Origin: VXLM01 sp965242665
Lineage (GTDB): Bacteria > Chloroflexota > Dehalococcoidia > Lucifugimonadales > VXLM01
DNA: 64,000 nucleotides
Direction of reading: 5' to 3'
NCBI GenBank assembly: GCA_965242665.1
Contig: OZ251484.1
Span: 1,364,001-1,428,000, forward strand
In this document: positions 8,485 to 17,107 of the stretch, in pieces
How the letters are laid out: every line of letters starts with the position of its first letter
Position numbering within the stretch: position 1 is the first letter of the stretch
The notes under the pieces: model-generated
Databases searched by the model: none
What the model saw: only the letters and a program-made list of their open reading frames with translations
What the model was told of the DNA's origin: nothing
Made by a program: the position numbers and the translations under genes

Positions 8485-8800
8485 CCGGTGCAAACCCAAG
8501 CATGTGCGGGGTTCTGTCGATTTGCCGGCGGTGGTTGGCCACAGACCACTGGATTCCCGCCTTCGCGGGAATGACGTGAGGGGGTGTGGGAATGACATAG
8601 ACGGGCACGGGAATGACGTGGGGCCGGTGCAAACCCAAGCAATGTGCGGGGTTCTGTCGATTTGCCGGCGGGGGTTGGCCACAGACCACTGGATTCCCGC
8701 CTTCGCGGGAATGACGTGAGGGGGTGTGGGAATGACATAGACGGGCACGGGAATAACCGGGAACAGGCACGGGAATGACGGGAACAGGCACGGGAATGAC
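8485..8800. repeat. Two direct 139-bp repeats with embedded REP palindromes, then short tandem units
   Basis: The segments beginning at 8485 and 8624 are nearly identical (a one-base insertion and very few substitutions over about 130 bases). Each contains GGTTCTGTCGATTTGCCGGC and a perfect REP-like palindrome, ATTCCCGCCTTCGCGGGAAT (8553-8572 and 8693-8712). Two tandem copies of GAACAGGCACGGGAATGACG follow at about 8761-8800. No gene is seen between tRNA-Ser and 8993. Confidence 0.9.
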
Positions 8801-8853
8801 GGAGATTTCAGCTCTTGACAACGCGGCGATGAAGTTGTAACATCCCTAGCGGA

Positions 8854-8956
8854 CTCCACACAAGTCCGCCGACATGACGTGTGAATTCTTGCACGGATGG
8901 GGGCCTCTGCGCCCCCTTGAGGTTCACACGTTGGATTGTGAGTGACTTGTGTGGAG
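8854..8956. repeat. Nested inverted repeat (large stem-loop) upstream of the propeller lipoprotein
   Basis: Three nested arms are visible. The outer arm is CTCCACACAAGTC (8854-8866) with its exact complement at 8944-8956. The middle arm is CGTGTGAA (8879-8886) with TTCACACG (8923-8930). The inner arm is GGGGGC (8899-8904) with GCCCCC (8911-8916). It ends about 37 bases before the start codon at 8993 and could be an element end pair, a folded leader or a terminator-like block. Confidence 0.75.
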
Positions 8957-8992
8957 TAGCCACCATCCTTGCCGCGAGGGGGCATCTACGAA

Positions 8993-11002
8993 ATGTCACG
9001 AGTCTGGGTCTCGCTAGGAATCTGCTGTCATCGTATCGTTCGTCACTCCCCAACACTGGGCGCAAGATTTCGCATAGCCTTCCTGTCCGCGCTAGCCGCG
9101 GTCGTCCTCTTGTCCGCAGCCTGCGGCGACGACCCTCAGGTCAATATAGAAGCCACCGTCGAGGCGCAGGTTGTCGCACGGCTCGACGCCCAGGCCACCA
9201 GCCAAGCGGCCATAACCGCGAGCATCCAGGCAACCGTCGAAGCCCAACCGTCTCCCACGCATACGGCGACGAATACTCCGACGCCCACGGTTACACCGAC
9301 TCACACGCCCGTACCGACGAATACGCCTACACCGACGGCGACGAATACTCCGACGCCTATTCCCACGGTTACACCAACATACACGCCCGTACCAACGGCC
9401 ACTCCCACGCCGACCAATACTCCAACGGCTACGCCAACATACACGCCCGTACCAACAGCCACGCCCACACCGACCAATACCCCGACGCCTACACCCACGG
9501 CTACACCGACTCACACGCCTGTACCGACGGCCACTCCCACACCCACACCGACCAATACTCCGACGATCACCCCTACTCCGATCGTCGGCGCGTGGGAGCG
9601 ATGGGGGGACCAAAGGTTTCGATTTTATAGCGGAATTGATAGCGGAATTGCATTACTGGTGGGTATTGCATTACGGTCAGACGCATCGGACGAGGTTTTC
9701 TTGGATGTCCGATGCGAATTCAATGCGGATTACGAACAGAGAACCGGCCTCAAGGTAGCCATCGATTGGAATGAGGATCTGGGATCGGACTATCGTCCGA
9801 CCGTTGCAGTGCGCTTCGACGATGGGGACGATCAGGAAGATGTTTGGACACTGTCCACGAACAGTGAAGGAACGTTCTCCACGGACGCTGAAGCGTTCAT
9901 TTCGTCGATGAAGGGCGCGGGCCGGTTGTGGGCTAGGGTATGGAAGAAGGACGGGACGACCATCACGGCTCAATGGGATGTTTCCGGCTTTCGGGACGCG
10001 GTTCGGCCGGTCGAGGAGAGGTGCGACCCGAACTTCGTGACACCGGTGCGGTGGCGATACGAAGCAGGCATCTATAGGAAAACCTCCCCGGGAGTTGTGG
10101 ACGGAGTGGTCTACGTCGGCTCATTGGATAGCTACTTGTACGCGGTGGACGCACAATCCGGTGAACTGCGCTGGCGATACAAAACAGAAAGCTTTGTGAC
10201 TTCCTCTCCTGCGGTAGTGGACGGAGTGGTCTACGTCGGCTCGTATGATAACTACTTGTACGCGGTGGACGCACAATCCGGTGAACTGCGCTGGCGGTAT
10301 GAAACAGGAGACTGGGTGGAATCCTCCCCTGCGGTAGCGGACGGCGTCGTCTACGTCGGCTCAAACGACGACTACTTGTACGCGGTGGACGCACAATCCG
10401 GTGAACTGCGCTGGCGATACAAAACGGGAGGTTCGGTGGAATCCTCTCCTGCAGTTGCAGACGGCGTCGTCTACGTCGGCTCAAACGACGACTACTTGTA
10501 CGCGGTGGACGCACAATCCGGTGAACTGCGCTGGCGATTCGAAACAGGATTCTGGGTAGAATCCTCCCCGGCGGTTGTGGGCGGCATCGTCTACATTGGA
10601 TCAGGCGACGATTTCTTGTACGCGGTGGACGCCGAATCCGGCAAACTGCGCTGGGAATACGAAACGGGAGGCAATGTGGAGTCCTCCCCTGCGGTTGCGG
10701 ACGGTGTCGTCTACGTCGGCTCAAACGACGACTACTTGTACGCAGTGGACGCCGAATCCGGCAAACTGCGGTGGCGATATCAAACAGGAGACTGGGTGAT
10801 ATCCTCTCCTGCGGTTGCGGACGGCGTCGTCTACGTCGGCTCAAACGACCACCTCTTGTACGCAGTGGACGCCGAATCCGGCAAACTGCGGTGGCGATAT
10901 CATATGACAACGGAGGTGGATTCCTCACCGGCATTTAGGGGTAGGACTGTCTACATCGGAGGATACTACTTGTACGCGCTGGATGCTGCGGGGGGACAGT
11001 AG
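8993..11002 (+). CDS. Secreted lipoprotein with Thr/Pro-rich stalk and PQQ-type eight-repeat beta-propeller
   Basis: A 669-residue surface lipoprotein. The N-terminus has a hydrophobic stretch ending in the lipobox LLSAAC, predicting Cys44 as the lipidated residue. A short Gln/Ala-rich helical part and a low-complexity stalk of about 100 residues follow, built from TPT, NTPT and PVPT units. Next comes a soluble domain beginning GAWERWGDQRFRF, then eight 40-residue repeats of the type AVxDGVVYVGSxDxYLYAVD followed by a GELRWRY-like segment. These are PQQ/PilF-like propeller blades; the last is partial. The DNA repeats have a strict 120-base period with high identity, so copy number could change by slippage. 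The start ATG at 8993 is about 12 bases after GAGGGGG. A binding or scaffold role is likely; no catalytic residues are evident. Confidence 0.85.
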   Translation: MSRVWVSLGICCHRIVRHSPTLGARFRIAFLSALAAVVLLSAACGDDPQVNIEATVEAQVVARLDAQATSQAAITASIQATVEAQPSPTHTATNTPTPTVTPTHTPVPTNTPTPTATNTPTPIPTVTPTYTPVPTATPTPTNTPTATPTYTPVPTATPTPTNTPTPTPTATPTHTPVPTATPTPTPTNTPTITPTPIVGAWERWGDQRFRFYSGIDSGIALLVGIALRSDASDEVFLDVRCEFNADYEQRTGLKVAIDWNEDLGSDYRPTVAVRFDDGDDQEDVWTLSTNSEGTFSTDAEAFISSMKGAGRLWARVWKKDGTTITAQWDVSGFRDAVRPVEERCDPNFVTPVRWRYEAGIYRKTSPGVVDGVVYVGSLDSYLYAVDAQSGELRWRYKTESFVTSSPAVVDGVVYVGSYDNYLYAVDAQSGELRWRYETGDWVESSPAVADGVVYVGSNDDYLYAVDAQSGELRWRYKTGGSVESSPAVADGVVYVGSNDDYLYAVDAQSGELRWRFETGFWVESSPAVVGGIVYIGSGDDFLYAVDAESGKLRWEYETGGNVESSPAVADGVVYVGSNDDYLYAVDAESGKLRWRYQTGDWVISSPAVADGVVYVGSNDHLLYAVDAESGKLRWRYHMTTEVDSSPAFRGRTVYIGGYYLYALDAAGGQ

Positions 11003-11051
11003 AGGGTACTGCGTAGAGAGGAGTTGTCAGGGACTGCATGTCTGGGTTTGC

Positions 11052-11080
11052 TTGACAGTGCGCGGCGGCTCTGATAGGTT
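11052..11080 (+). promoter_or_regulatory. Sigma-70-type promoter before the aldo/keto reductase gene
   Basis: TTGACA (11052-11057), 17-base spacer, TAGGTT (11075-11080), 69 bases before the ATG at 11149. Confidence 0.6.
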
Positions 11081-11148
11081 GCCTATGCGTGAGTCCCGGC
11101 GATGCGGGGCGGGCTCTTCAAATTTCGGAAGCATAGGACGACATATTC

Positions 11149-12060
11149 ATGCAGCAGCGGCGCATTCCCAATACCGAACTGGACGTGTCGGTGGTTTGCC
11201 TTGGGACGATGACGTTTGGCGCGCCGGTCGATCGGGACGGCGCGGCCCGCATCATCAGTTGGTGCATCGACAACGGGCTCAACTTCATCGATACGGCCGA
11301 TATGTACGAGGGGTACACGCGGTTTCTCGGTTCGCCCGGGGGTAAGTCCGAGAGCTATATCGGCAGCGCGCTGATTGGGCGGCGAGATCAAGTGGTCATC
11401 ACCACGAAGGTCGGCAACCCGGTCGGGGACGAGACGTACCGCGGCACTGGGTTGGGGCGGAGCCACATTCGGCATCAGATCGATGCGAGTCTGCGGCGGT
11501 TGCGGACGGACTACGTCGATATCTATGAGATGCACACGGAGGATGCGGGGACGCCGTTGGAGGAGTCGGTGGCGGCGATGGCGGAGCTGATCGAGGAGGG
11601 GAAGGTGCGCCACTGGGGGTTTTCGAACTTCGGGCCCGGGGACATCCGCGCCATGATCAAGATATGCGACGCCAACGGCTGGCCGCGTCCGGTCATCGCG
11701 CAGCCTCCGTTGAGCTGGCTTTCGCGGGAGTCGGAGGATGCGTACATTCCTGCGTGCGTCGAGTATGACATCGGGGTAACGCCGTATCGCGCCTTGCAAG
11801 CGGGATTGCTTACGGGGAAGTACGCGCGCGGGCAGGCGCCGCCGTCTGGAAGCCGCGCGGAGGAGTCGTCTTGGCTGGATGATCCGGGCGATGAGCTGTG
11901 GGACGATATCGAGCGCTTCGAGCTGGAGGCCGAGGATGCGGGGCTTTCCCCGGCTCAGTACGCAGTGAAGTGGCTGCTCGACCGTCCGGGGGTGACCAGC
12001 GTAATCGTCGGTTGCAAGCGTCCCGAACAGCTCCAACCGTTCTTGGACGTCTTTTCCTGA
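11149..12060 (+). CDS. Aldo/keto reductase
   Basis: A 303-residue NAD(P)H-dependent oxidoreductase with the AKR TIM barrel. Visible active-site parts: Asp and Tyr in FIDTADMYEG, Lys in VVITTKVGN, and His in YEMHTEDAGTP. The cofactor-binding end reads GVTSVIVGCKRPEQL. The substrate is not determinable. It heads a plus-strand group of three genes (reductase, ThDP enzyme, AMP-binding protein) with gaps of 49 and 34 bases, which suggests a shared carbonyl/acyl pathway. On the opposite strand only shadow frames exist. Confidence 0.9.
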   Translation: MQQRRIPNTELDVSVVCLGTMTFGAPVDRDGAARIISWCIDNGLNFIDTADMYEGYTRFLGSPGGKSESYIGSALIGRRDQVVITTKVGNPVGDETYRGTGLGRSHIRHQIDASLRRLRTDYVDIYEMHTEDAGTPLEESVAAMAELIEEGKVRHWGFSNFGPGDIRAMIKICDANGWPRPVIAQPPLSWLSRESEDAYIPACVEYDIGVTPYRALQAGLLTGKYARGQAPPSGSRAEESSWLDDPGDELWDDIERFELEAEDAGLSPAQYAVKWLLDRPGVTSVIVGCKRPEQLQPFLDVFS

Positions 12061-12109
12061 TCCGAGTTTCCATCTTCAGCAAGCGCCACGTTCGAGAACG
12101 GAGCAGTTC

Positions 12110-13801
12110 ATGCAGTCGTCCAATACCGTGACTGGCAGCTATCTGATTGGCAAGGCTCTCCAGCGGGAGGGCGTCTCAACTATCTTCACTTTGGCAGGGG
12201 ATCACAACCTGCCCATTCTCGACGCGCTGTCGGACATGGGCTTCCGGATCATCGACACGCGCCATGAGGCTGCGGCAGTGCATATGGCGGATGCGTGGGC
12301 GAGGATAACGGGGCAGCCCGGGGTGGTTACGTACACGACGCCTGGATTCGCCAACGGCATTCCTGGATTGAGCAGCGCGCTGCACTCGGAGTCGCCTGTG
12401 CTTTCCCTGTCGGGGTCTGCTCCGCTTCGGGAGCTGGGACGAGGGGCGATGCAGGAGATCGATCAGATCGGGCTGGCTGCGCCTACTACGAAGGGCGCAT
12501 GGATGGTTACGGATGTTCGACGCATTCCGCACATGGTCGCGCAAGCGCTGCGCGCGGCCTATTCCGGGCGGCGCGGCCCCGTGCATCTTACCATTCCCAT
12601 CGACATCCAAGAGGAGGAGACCGCGGAGGATGAGTCGGTGTTCTTCCCGTCCGAGCAGCGTCTCGCGCCGCCGCAGATCGCTCCGGATGAGCAGATCCGG
12701 CGTGCAGTGGGTCTTCTCCATGGGGCGCGGAGGCCGCTTGTCGTGGCGGGGAGCGCGGCGGCGTATTCCGGCGCGGGGGAGGAGATTCGAGATTTCATCG
12801 AGACGACGCGTATTCCTCTGATGACGGAGGCGTTGGCGCGGGGTCTGGTATCCGACGAGCACCCATATGTCGCGGGTTTCTACGACAATGGACTCAATCA
12901 GGGGGCACGGAAGCTGCGGGAAGCGGATGTCGTCCTCTTGCTGGGAATGAAGCAGGACATCATCATTGGATACGCGCAGCCTCCGACGGTATCGCCTGAG
13001 GCATCGATCATCCAGGTCGACCCGTCTCCTCTGGAGATCGGGCGCAACCGCGGGGTATCGATCGGCATTGCGGGGGACGTGCAGGCGGTAACGGCTCAAT
13101 TGGCTGCGGAGTCCAAGGCGCATACGTGGCGCGATCTTCCTTGGTTGGAGGAGATCCGCGCGGTGCGGAGGGCGCAGCGCGGGGAGATGGACGGGTTGGC
13201 CGCGCAGTCTACACCGATCCACGCACTGACGGTGCATAAGGCTTTGCTTCCTCTGATCGACGACCAGGACTTCCTCGTCTTCGACGGGGGGGATTTCTGC
13301 CATTGGGGTCGGGCGTATCTTCCTGCGCGGAGTCCGCGGAGTTGGTTCTACTTTTCGGGTTTGGGGATGCTTGGGACTGCTGTATCGACGGCGATGGCGG
13401 CAAAGCTGGCGTATCCGGATCGGAGGGCGGTCGTGCTGTCTGGGGATGGCGCATTCGGCTTCAACGCGATGGAGTACGATACGGCAGTTCGACACGGTTT
13501 GGCCATCACCACTGTGCTGGGGAACGATGCCGCTTGGGGTATCGATCGGCAGATTCAGCTGCAGGTCTACGGCAAGCCTGTGGCGACGGATCTGTTGCCG
13601 GTACGGTACGATCGTCTCGTCGAGTCGCTGGGCGGGGAGGGCGTGTATGTGCAGGATGCGGGGGATCTTCCGGATGCGCTCGGACGGGCGTTGGACTCGG
13701 GGCGTCCGTCACTCGTGAACGTGGAAATCCAACGCGCCATCAGTCCACGGGGGCAGGCAGCCGTGGATCGGTGGAAGAGCGCAATCCCGCAGCCGTTCTG
13801 A
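12110..13801 (+). CDS. Thiamine diphosphate-dependent enzyme of the acetolactate synthase / 2-hydroxyacyl-CoA lyase type
   Basis: A 563-residue enzyme with the three ThDP domains in order. The PYR domain carries the catalytic Glu in TRHEAAAVHMADAWARI. A central domain of Rossmann type begins around residue 190. The PP domain carries the metal/ThDP motif GDGAFGFNAMEYDTAVRHG followed by Asn-Asp (LGNDAAWGIDRQIQ). The AAWG..RQ pattern after the motif recalls oxalyl-CoA decarboxylase and 2-hydroxyacyl-CoA lyase more than catabolic acetolactate synthase. It is the middle gene between an aldo/keto reductase and an AMP-binding protein, consistent with C-C bond cleavage or formation on a CoA-linked or 2-keto substrate. 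The substrate remains open. Confidence 0.85.
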   Translation: MQSSNTVTGSYLIGKALQREGVSTIFTLAGDHNLPILDALSDMGFRIIDTRHEAAAVHMADAWARITGQPGVVTYTTPGFANGIPGLSSALHSESPVLSLSGSAPLRELGRGAMQEIDQIGLAAPTTKGAWMVTDVRRIPHMVAQALRAAYSGRRGPVHLTIPIDIQEEETAEDESVFFPSEQRLAPPQIAPDEQIRRAVGLLHGARRPLVVAGSAAAYSGAGEEIRDFIETTRIPLMTEALARGLVSDEHPYVAGFYDNGLNQGARKLREADVVLLLGMKQDIIIGYAQPPTVSPEASIIQVDPSPLEIGRNRGVSIGIAGDVQAVTAQLAAESKAHTWRDLPWLEEIRAVRRAQRGEMDGLAAQSTPIHALTVHKALLPLIDDQDFLVFDGGDFCHWGRAYLPARSPRSWFYFSGLGMLGTAVSTAMAAKLAYPDRRAVVLSGDGAFGFNAMEYDTAVRHGLAITTVLGNDAAWGIDRQIQLQVYGKPVATDLLPVRYDRLVESLGGEGVYVQDAGDLPDALGRALDSGRPSLVNVEIQRAISPRGQAAVDRWKSAIPQPF

Positions 13802-13835
13802 GTGTACTGCGCTTTCGTCGGTTTGGAGTGGATGA

Positions 13836-15227
13836 ATGGAAGATCGTCTTGCGCCCATACGGAAGCCGCCCATTGGCGATATGGCGGTGCGTCCGAATCT
13901 CGATTGCCGGCGGAGCTTTGCAGGCTTCGATTGGCAGGAGGCGATCGACTGGTTGGATTGGATGCCCGGCGGCCGGTTGAATATGGCTTCCGAGTCGGTC
14001 GACCGTCATGCGTCGGATCCGAGCACGCGCGACAAGCTCGGCATGATCTGGGAGGGGAGGCACGGAGAGCGCGAGGACTATACGTTTGGGAGAATGCGAG
14101 AAGAGACGGGCCGGTTTGCCAATGTACTGAGGAGCCTGGGTATTGGGGTTGGGGACCGGGTGTTCATTCTCTTGGAGCGAGTGCCGGAGTTTGCCATCGC
14201 CTTCTTTGGGATTCTCAAGGTTGGAGGCGTTGCGGTTCCAATTCCGTATGGGTGCGAGCCCGAGCGCGTGAAGGCCGCAATGCGGGACACGGGCTGCAAG
14301 GTGCTCGTCACGCAACCCGATCAGCGCATCGCAATCACGCCGATCATCCCTCATCTGTTCGATCTCCAACACATCGTGGTAGTAAACAAGGGGGGACGAT
14401 ATCCAGCTCCTCTGGACTATCAGGACTTGGGCTACGAGGAGGAGATGTCGAAGGCGAGGGATCGGTTCGAGGTCGTTCCCGCCGCGGAGAGGTCGCCTGC
14501 GTTCATCGACTTTCGGTTCGGGGACGACGGAAGCGCGCTGGGAGTAGTGCATGGCCACGGCGGGGCGGTTCAGTATTGCGCGGTCGGCAAGTGGGCGCTG
14601 GATCTTCATCCGGGCGATGTGTACTGGGACGCAGGGGGCACGCTCTATGGTTCGCTCGCGGCGTGGACGAACGGGGTTACGCAGGTGGTTTGCGAGGGCG
14701 GCGGGGATGCGAGCGCGTGGTACCGGATGATCAAGTCGCATGGGGTCACGGTATCGTTCGCGGCGGGGCGAGAGGTTGGGATGCTCATGGACGCTGGGGA
14801 TGGACTGCGGGACGAGTTCGATTTGTCGACGCTTCGGTTCCTGGCGTCCGACGGGAGGCGGGGTGATCCGCGCGCCGTGGTTTGGGCGCATGAGACGCTT
14901 GGAGCGGTGATTCACGATGGTTGGGGGCAGGCGGAGACGGGGGGCACTTTGTGCGCCAACTACGCTTCGATGGAGGTGCGGCCTGGGTCGATCGGGCGTC
15001 CGATTCCGGGCGCGGAGTTCGCGGTCCTGGATGAGGAGTTCAAGCCGTTGGGACCTGGGCGGGAGGGGAGGATGGCGGTGCGTCCGGGCTGGCCGTCGAT
15101 GTTCTTGGGGTACTGGGGGAGGAGCGATGTCTACGAGTCTCGCTTCCGGCGAGGTTGGTACGTCACTGGGGAGCGGGCGTCCTTCGACGGGGACGGTTTC
15201 CTTTGGCTGACGGGGGATGGCCGGTAG
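13836..15227 (+). CDS. Truncated AMP-binding (acyl-CoA synthetase-like) protein lacking the C-terminal domain
   Basis: A 463-residue member of the ANL superfamily. The N-terminal part resembles acyl/acetyl-CoA synthetases (YTFGRMREETGRFANVL, VGDRVFILLERVPEF, LKVGGVAVPIPYG). Two things are wrong for an active ligase. The phosphate-binding loop, normally TSGTTGxPKG, reads FRFGDDGSALGVVHGHGG. The protein also stops at WLTGDGR, exactly where the hinge normally leads into the 110-residue domain with the catalytic lysine. No remnant of that domain follows in any frame before the convergent hydrolase gene at 15270. The other core motif, GWGQAETGG, is intact. It could be a decaying gene or a repurposed binding protein; it lies 34 bases behind the ThDP enzyme. 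Confidence 0.8.
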   Translation: MEDRLAPIRKPPIGDMAVRPNLDCRRSFAGFDWQEAIDWLDWMPGGRLNMASESVDRHASDPSTRDKLGMIWEGRHGEREDYTFGRMREETGRFANVLRSLGIGVGDRVFILLERVPEFAIAFFGILKVGGVAVPIPYGCEPERVKAAMRDTGCKVLVTQPDQRIAITPIIPHLFDLQHIVVVNKGGRYPAPLDYQDLGYEEEMSKARDRFEVVPAAERSPAFIDFRFGDDGSALGVVHGHGGAVQYCAVGKWALDLHPGDVYWDAGGTLYGSLAAWTNGVTQVVCEGGGDASAWYRMIKSHGVTVSFAAGREVGMLMDAGDGLRDEFDLSTLRFLASDGRRGDPRAVVWAHETLGAVIHDGWGQAETGGTLCANYASMEVRPGSIGRPIPGAEFAVLDEEFKPLGPGREGRMAVRPGWPSMFLGYWGRSDVYESRFRRGWYVTGERASFDGDGFLWLTGDGR

Positions 15228-15269
15228 CGCACGGGGATTTGGCGGGCCGCGTTGGAGGGGGATACCCCA

Positions 15270-17021
15270 TCAATCTGCGGGGACGACGGGGAGGGTAATG
15301 CGGGATGGGTAGTCCGCGGTGTGGTAGACCGTTTGGAGGGCGGGGGCGGGGGTTTGGGCGACGCCGATGGGTTCTCCGGTGTTGAGGTTGCGGTCGAAGC
15401 GGGGGAAGTTGCTGCTGGATATTTCGACGCGAATCGAATGCCCCTCTTTGAAGACGTTGCTTGTGGGGCCGAGGTCGATCTCGAATTTATAGACGTTGCC
15501 GGGTTCGAGTAGGCTGGCGGGTTGGCGTGGCGTTCGATAGCGGGCACGGATGATTCCGTCGCAAAGGTTCATGGCGTAGCCGTCTGGTCGGACGTCGACG
15601 AGCTTAGCGGTGAAGTCGGTGTCGACTGCGGAGCTCGATGCGTAGAGGGTAACGGCGACAGGGCCTGTGACCTCGGTGTCTTCGTCTAGGGGGTCGGATG
15701 TGTAGACGAGGACGTCTGCGCGGGTTTCGATGGGGCGTTGGTCGAAGACGCCTGGGACGAGGTCTGCGGCGTCGCAGCAGAGGTTGCCTCCGTTAGTGGG
15801 GACGGGGTTCAAGGGGTGGTAGAGGTAGACGTCGGGTGGGTCGCTGGTTGGGGCGGTACGGACGAGTCTTCCGTCGCCGGTGAGGGTATTGGCTTTGCCT
15901 GCGCTGGTCATGAAGTAGTCGGCGGGTTCTGCGCGGTCAAGTGGCCAGTGGTCCTCGTATCGCCATATGTTTTCTCCCATGACGAAGATGCGGACTGGCT
16001 TATCGTCGGTGAAGCCGTTCTCTTCTTCGCAGAGAATGAAGTCGTAGAAGCGGAGCAGTTGGCCTTGGAGGTCGGCGGCGATGGAGGATGACGCGGCTCC
16101 GAAGCTGCGTTCGCCCATGACGGACGTTTGTAGACCGCCATGCGTCCATGGGCCGATGCACAGTCGTTGGTGGGAGCGGGCGGAATCGGATCCGCCGCGC
16201 CGGCGCATTCCGACGAAGTTCTCGACGGTTCCGCCGATGAAGATGTCGTACCATCCGCCGTAGTTGAAGGCGGGGACGGTGATATTTGGATGCATTTCCT
16301 CTATCGAGACACTGCGCCAGTAGTCGTCGTACTCTGGATGTTCCAACCAGTCGTAGTAGTATGGAGCGAGTCCGTCTTTGAGGTTTTCGTAGGCGTTCAG
16401 CGGGAGGTGGTTGGCGACGGGGATGAGGTTGTCCTGTGCTTGCAGGAGGGCATCGAGTTGATAGGAAGAGAGGAAGAGTTGCTTGGAGAGGTTGGTCCAA
16501 TTGGCGGCGGTCAAGGAGCCTATGGACCAGGAGAGATTGAAGCCGAGTTCGAAGGCTCCGCCCTGCCATGTCCATCCTTCGTGGTAGTCGGAGGCGGTGA
16601 CGCCTGGGGCGATGCCCTGGAGGTGCGGGGGGTTGGCGGAGGCTGCGAGCCATTGGGTAGCGCCGTTGTAGGAGCTGCCGAACATTCCGACTTTGCCGTT
16701 GCACCAGGGTTGGCCGGAGACCCACTCAACGGAGTCGCGGCCGTCCAGGGCTTCGTTGACGAACGGATAGAATTCGCCGCTCGATTCGTACCTGCCTCGG
16801 ATGTCTTGGATGACGACGGCATAGCCTCTCTGTGCGGCGCGGATGACGTCGAGGGTGGAGGATCTGGTGGCCGTTTCAGACTTGTTGTAGGGGGTTCTCA
16901 TGAGGAGGCTAGGGAAGCCGCCTGCGGCGTCCGGTCGGCAGACGTCCACATAGGTTATGGTGCCGTCGCGCAGCATGAGGGGGATGTTGGACTCGAATTT
17001 GACGCTGTATGGGCCTGGCAT
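15270..17021 (-). CDS. CocE/NonD family hydrolase (X-Pro dipeptidyl-peptidase S15-like)
   Basis: An alpha/beta hydrolase of 583 residues from the ATG at 17021 (a GTG at 17030 would add MRQ). The oxyanion and nucleophile regions are typical: VIQDIRGRYESSGEF and KVGMFGSSYNG, in which the Ser of GSSYNG is the nucleophile. The C-terminal half is the jelly-roll domain of this family (LVYTSDPLDEDTEVTGPV, SSNFPRFDRNLNTGE). Members hydrolyse esters, beta-lactam amides or acyl-prolyl peptides; cytoplasmic here since no signal peptide is seen. It converges on the truncated AMP-binding gene and has no same-strand partner. Confidence 0.88.
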   Translation of the reverse strand: MPGPYSVKFESNIPLMLRDGTITYVDVCRPDAAGGFPSLLMRTPYNKSETATRSSTLDVIRAAQRGYAVVIQDIRGRYESSGEFYPFVNEALDGRDSVEWVSGQPWCNGKVGMFGSSYNGATQWLAASANPPHLQGIAPGVTASDYHEGWTWQGGAFELGFNLSWSIGSLTAANWTNLSKQLFLSSYQLDALLQAQDNLIPVANHLPLNAYENLKDGLAPYYYDWLEHPEYDDYWRSVSIEEMHPNITVPAFNYGGWYDIFIGGTVENFVGMRRRGGSDSARSHQRLCIGPWTHGGLQTSVMGERSFGAASSSIAADLQGQLLRFYDFILCEEENGFTDDKPVRIFVMGENIWRYEDHWPLDRAEPADYFMTSAGKANTLTGDGRLVRTAPTSDPPDVYLYHPLNPVPTNGGNLCCDAADLVPGVFDQRPIETRADVLVYTSDPLDEDTEVTGPVAVTLYASSSAVDTDFTAKLVDVRPDGYAMNLCDGIIRARYRTPRQPASLLEPGNVYKFEIDLGPTSNVFKEGHSIRVEISSSNFPRFDRNLNTGEPIGVAQTPAPALQTVYHTADYPSRITLPVVPAD

Positions 17022-17107
17022 CTGTCGCACGCTCGAAATCGTATTGGGGCTACCGAGCAGGGTTCTCCTTCATTCTACTTTCATCTCATTCTCTCGCATC
17101 ATCGAGT

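Noticed and set aside
9092..9613. Frames on the minus strand in the stalk region of the propeller lipoprotein (VGVGV-type)
   Set aside because: They arise from the simple repeat coding for the Thr-Pro stalk.
15225..15269. TAG at the end of the AMP-binding protein as pyrrolysine or readthrough codon
   Set aside because: Reading on through the TAG gives no resemblance to the missing C-terminal domain, unlike the TGA in the DUF3179 gene.
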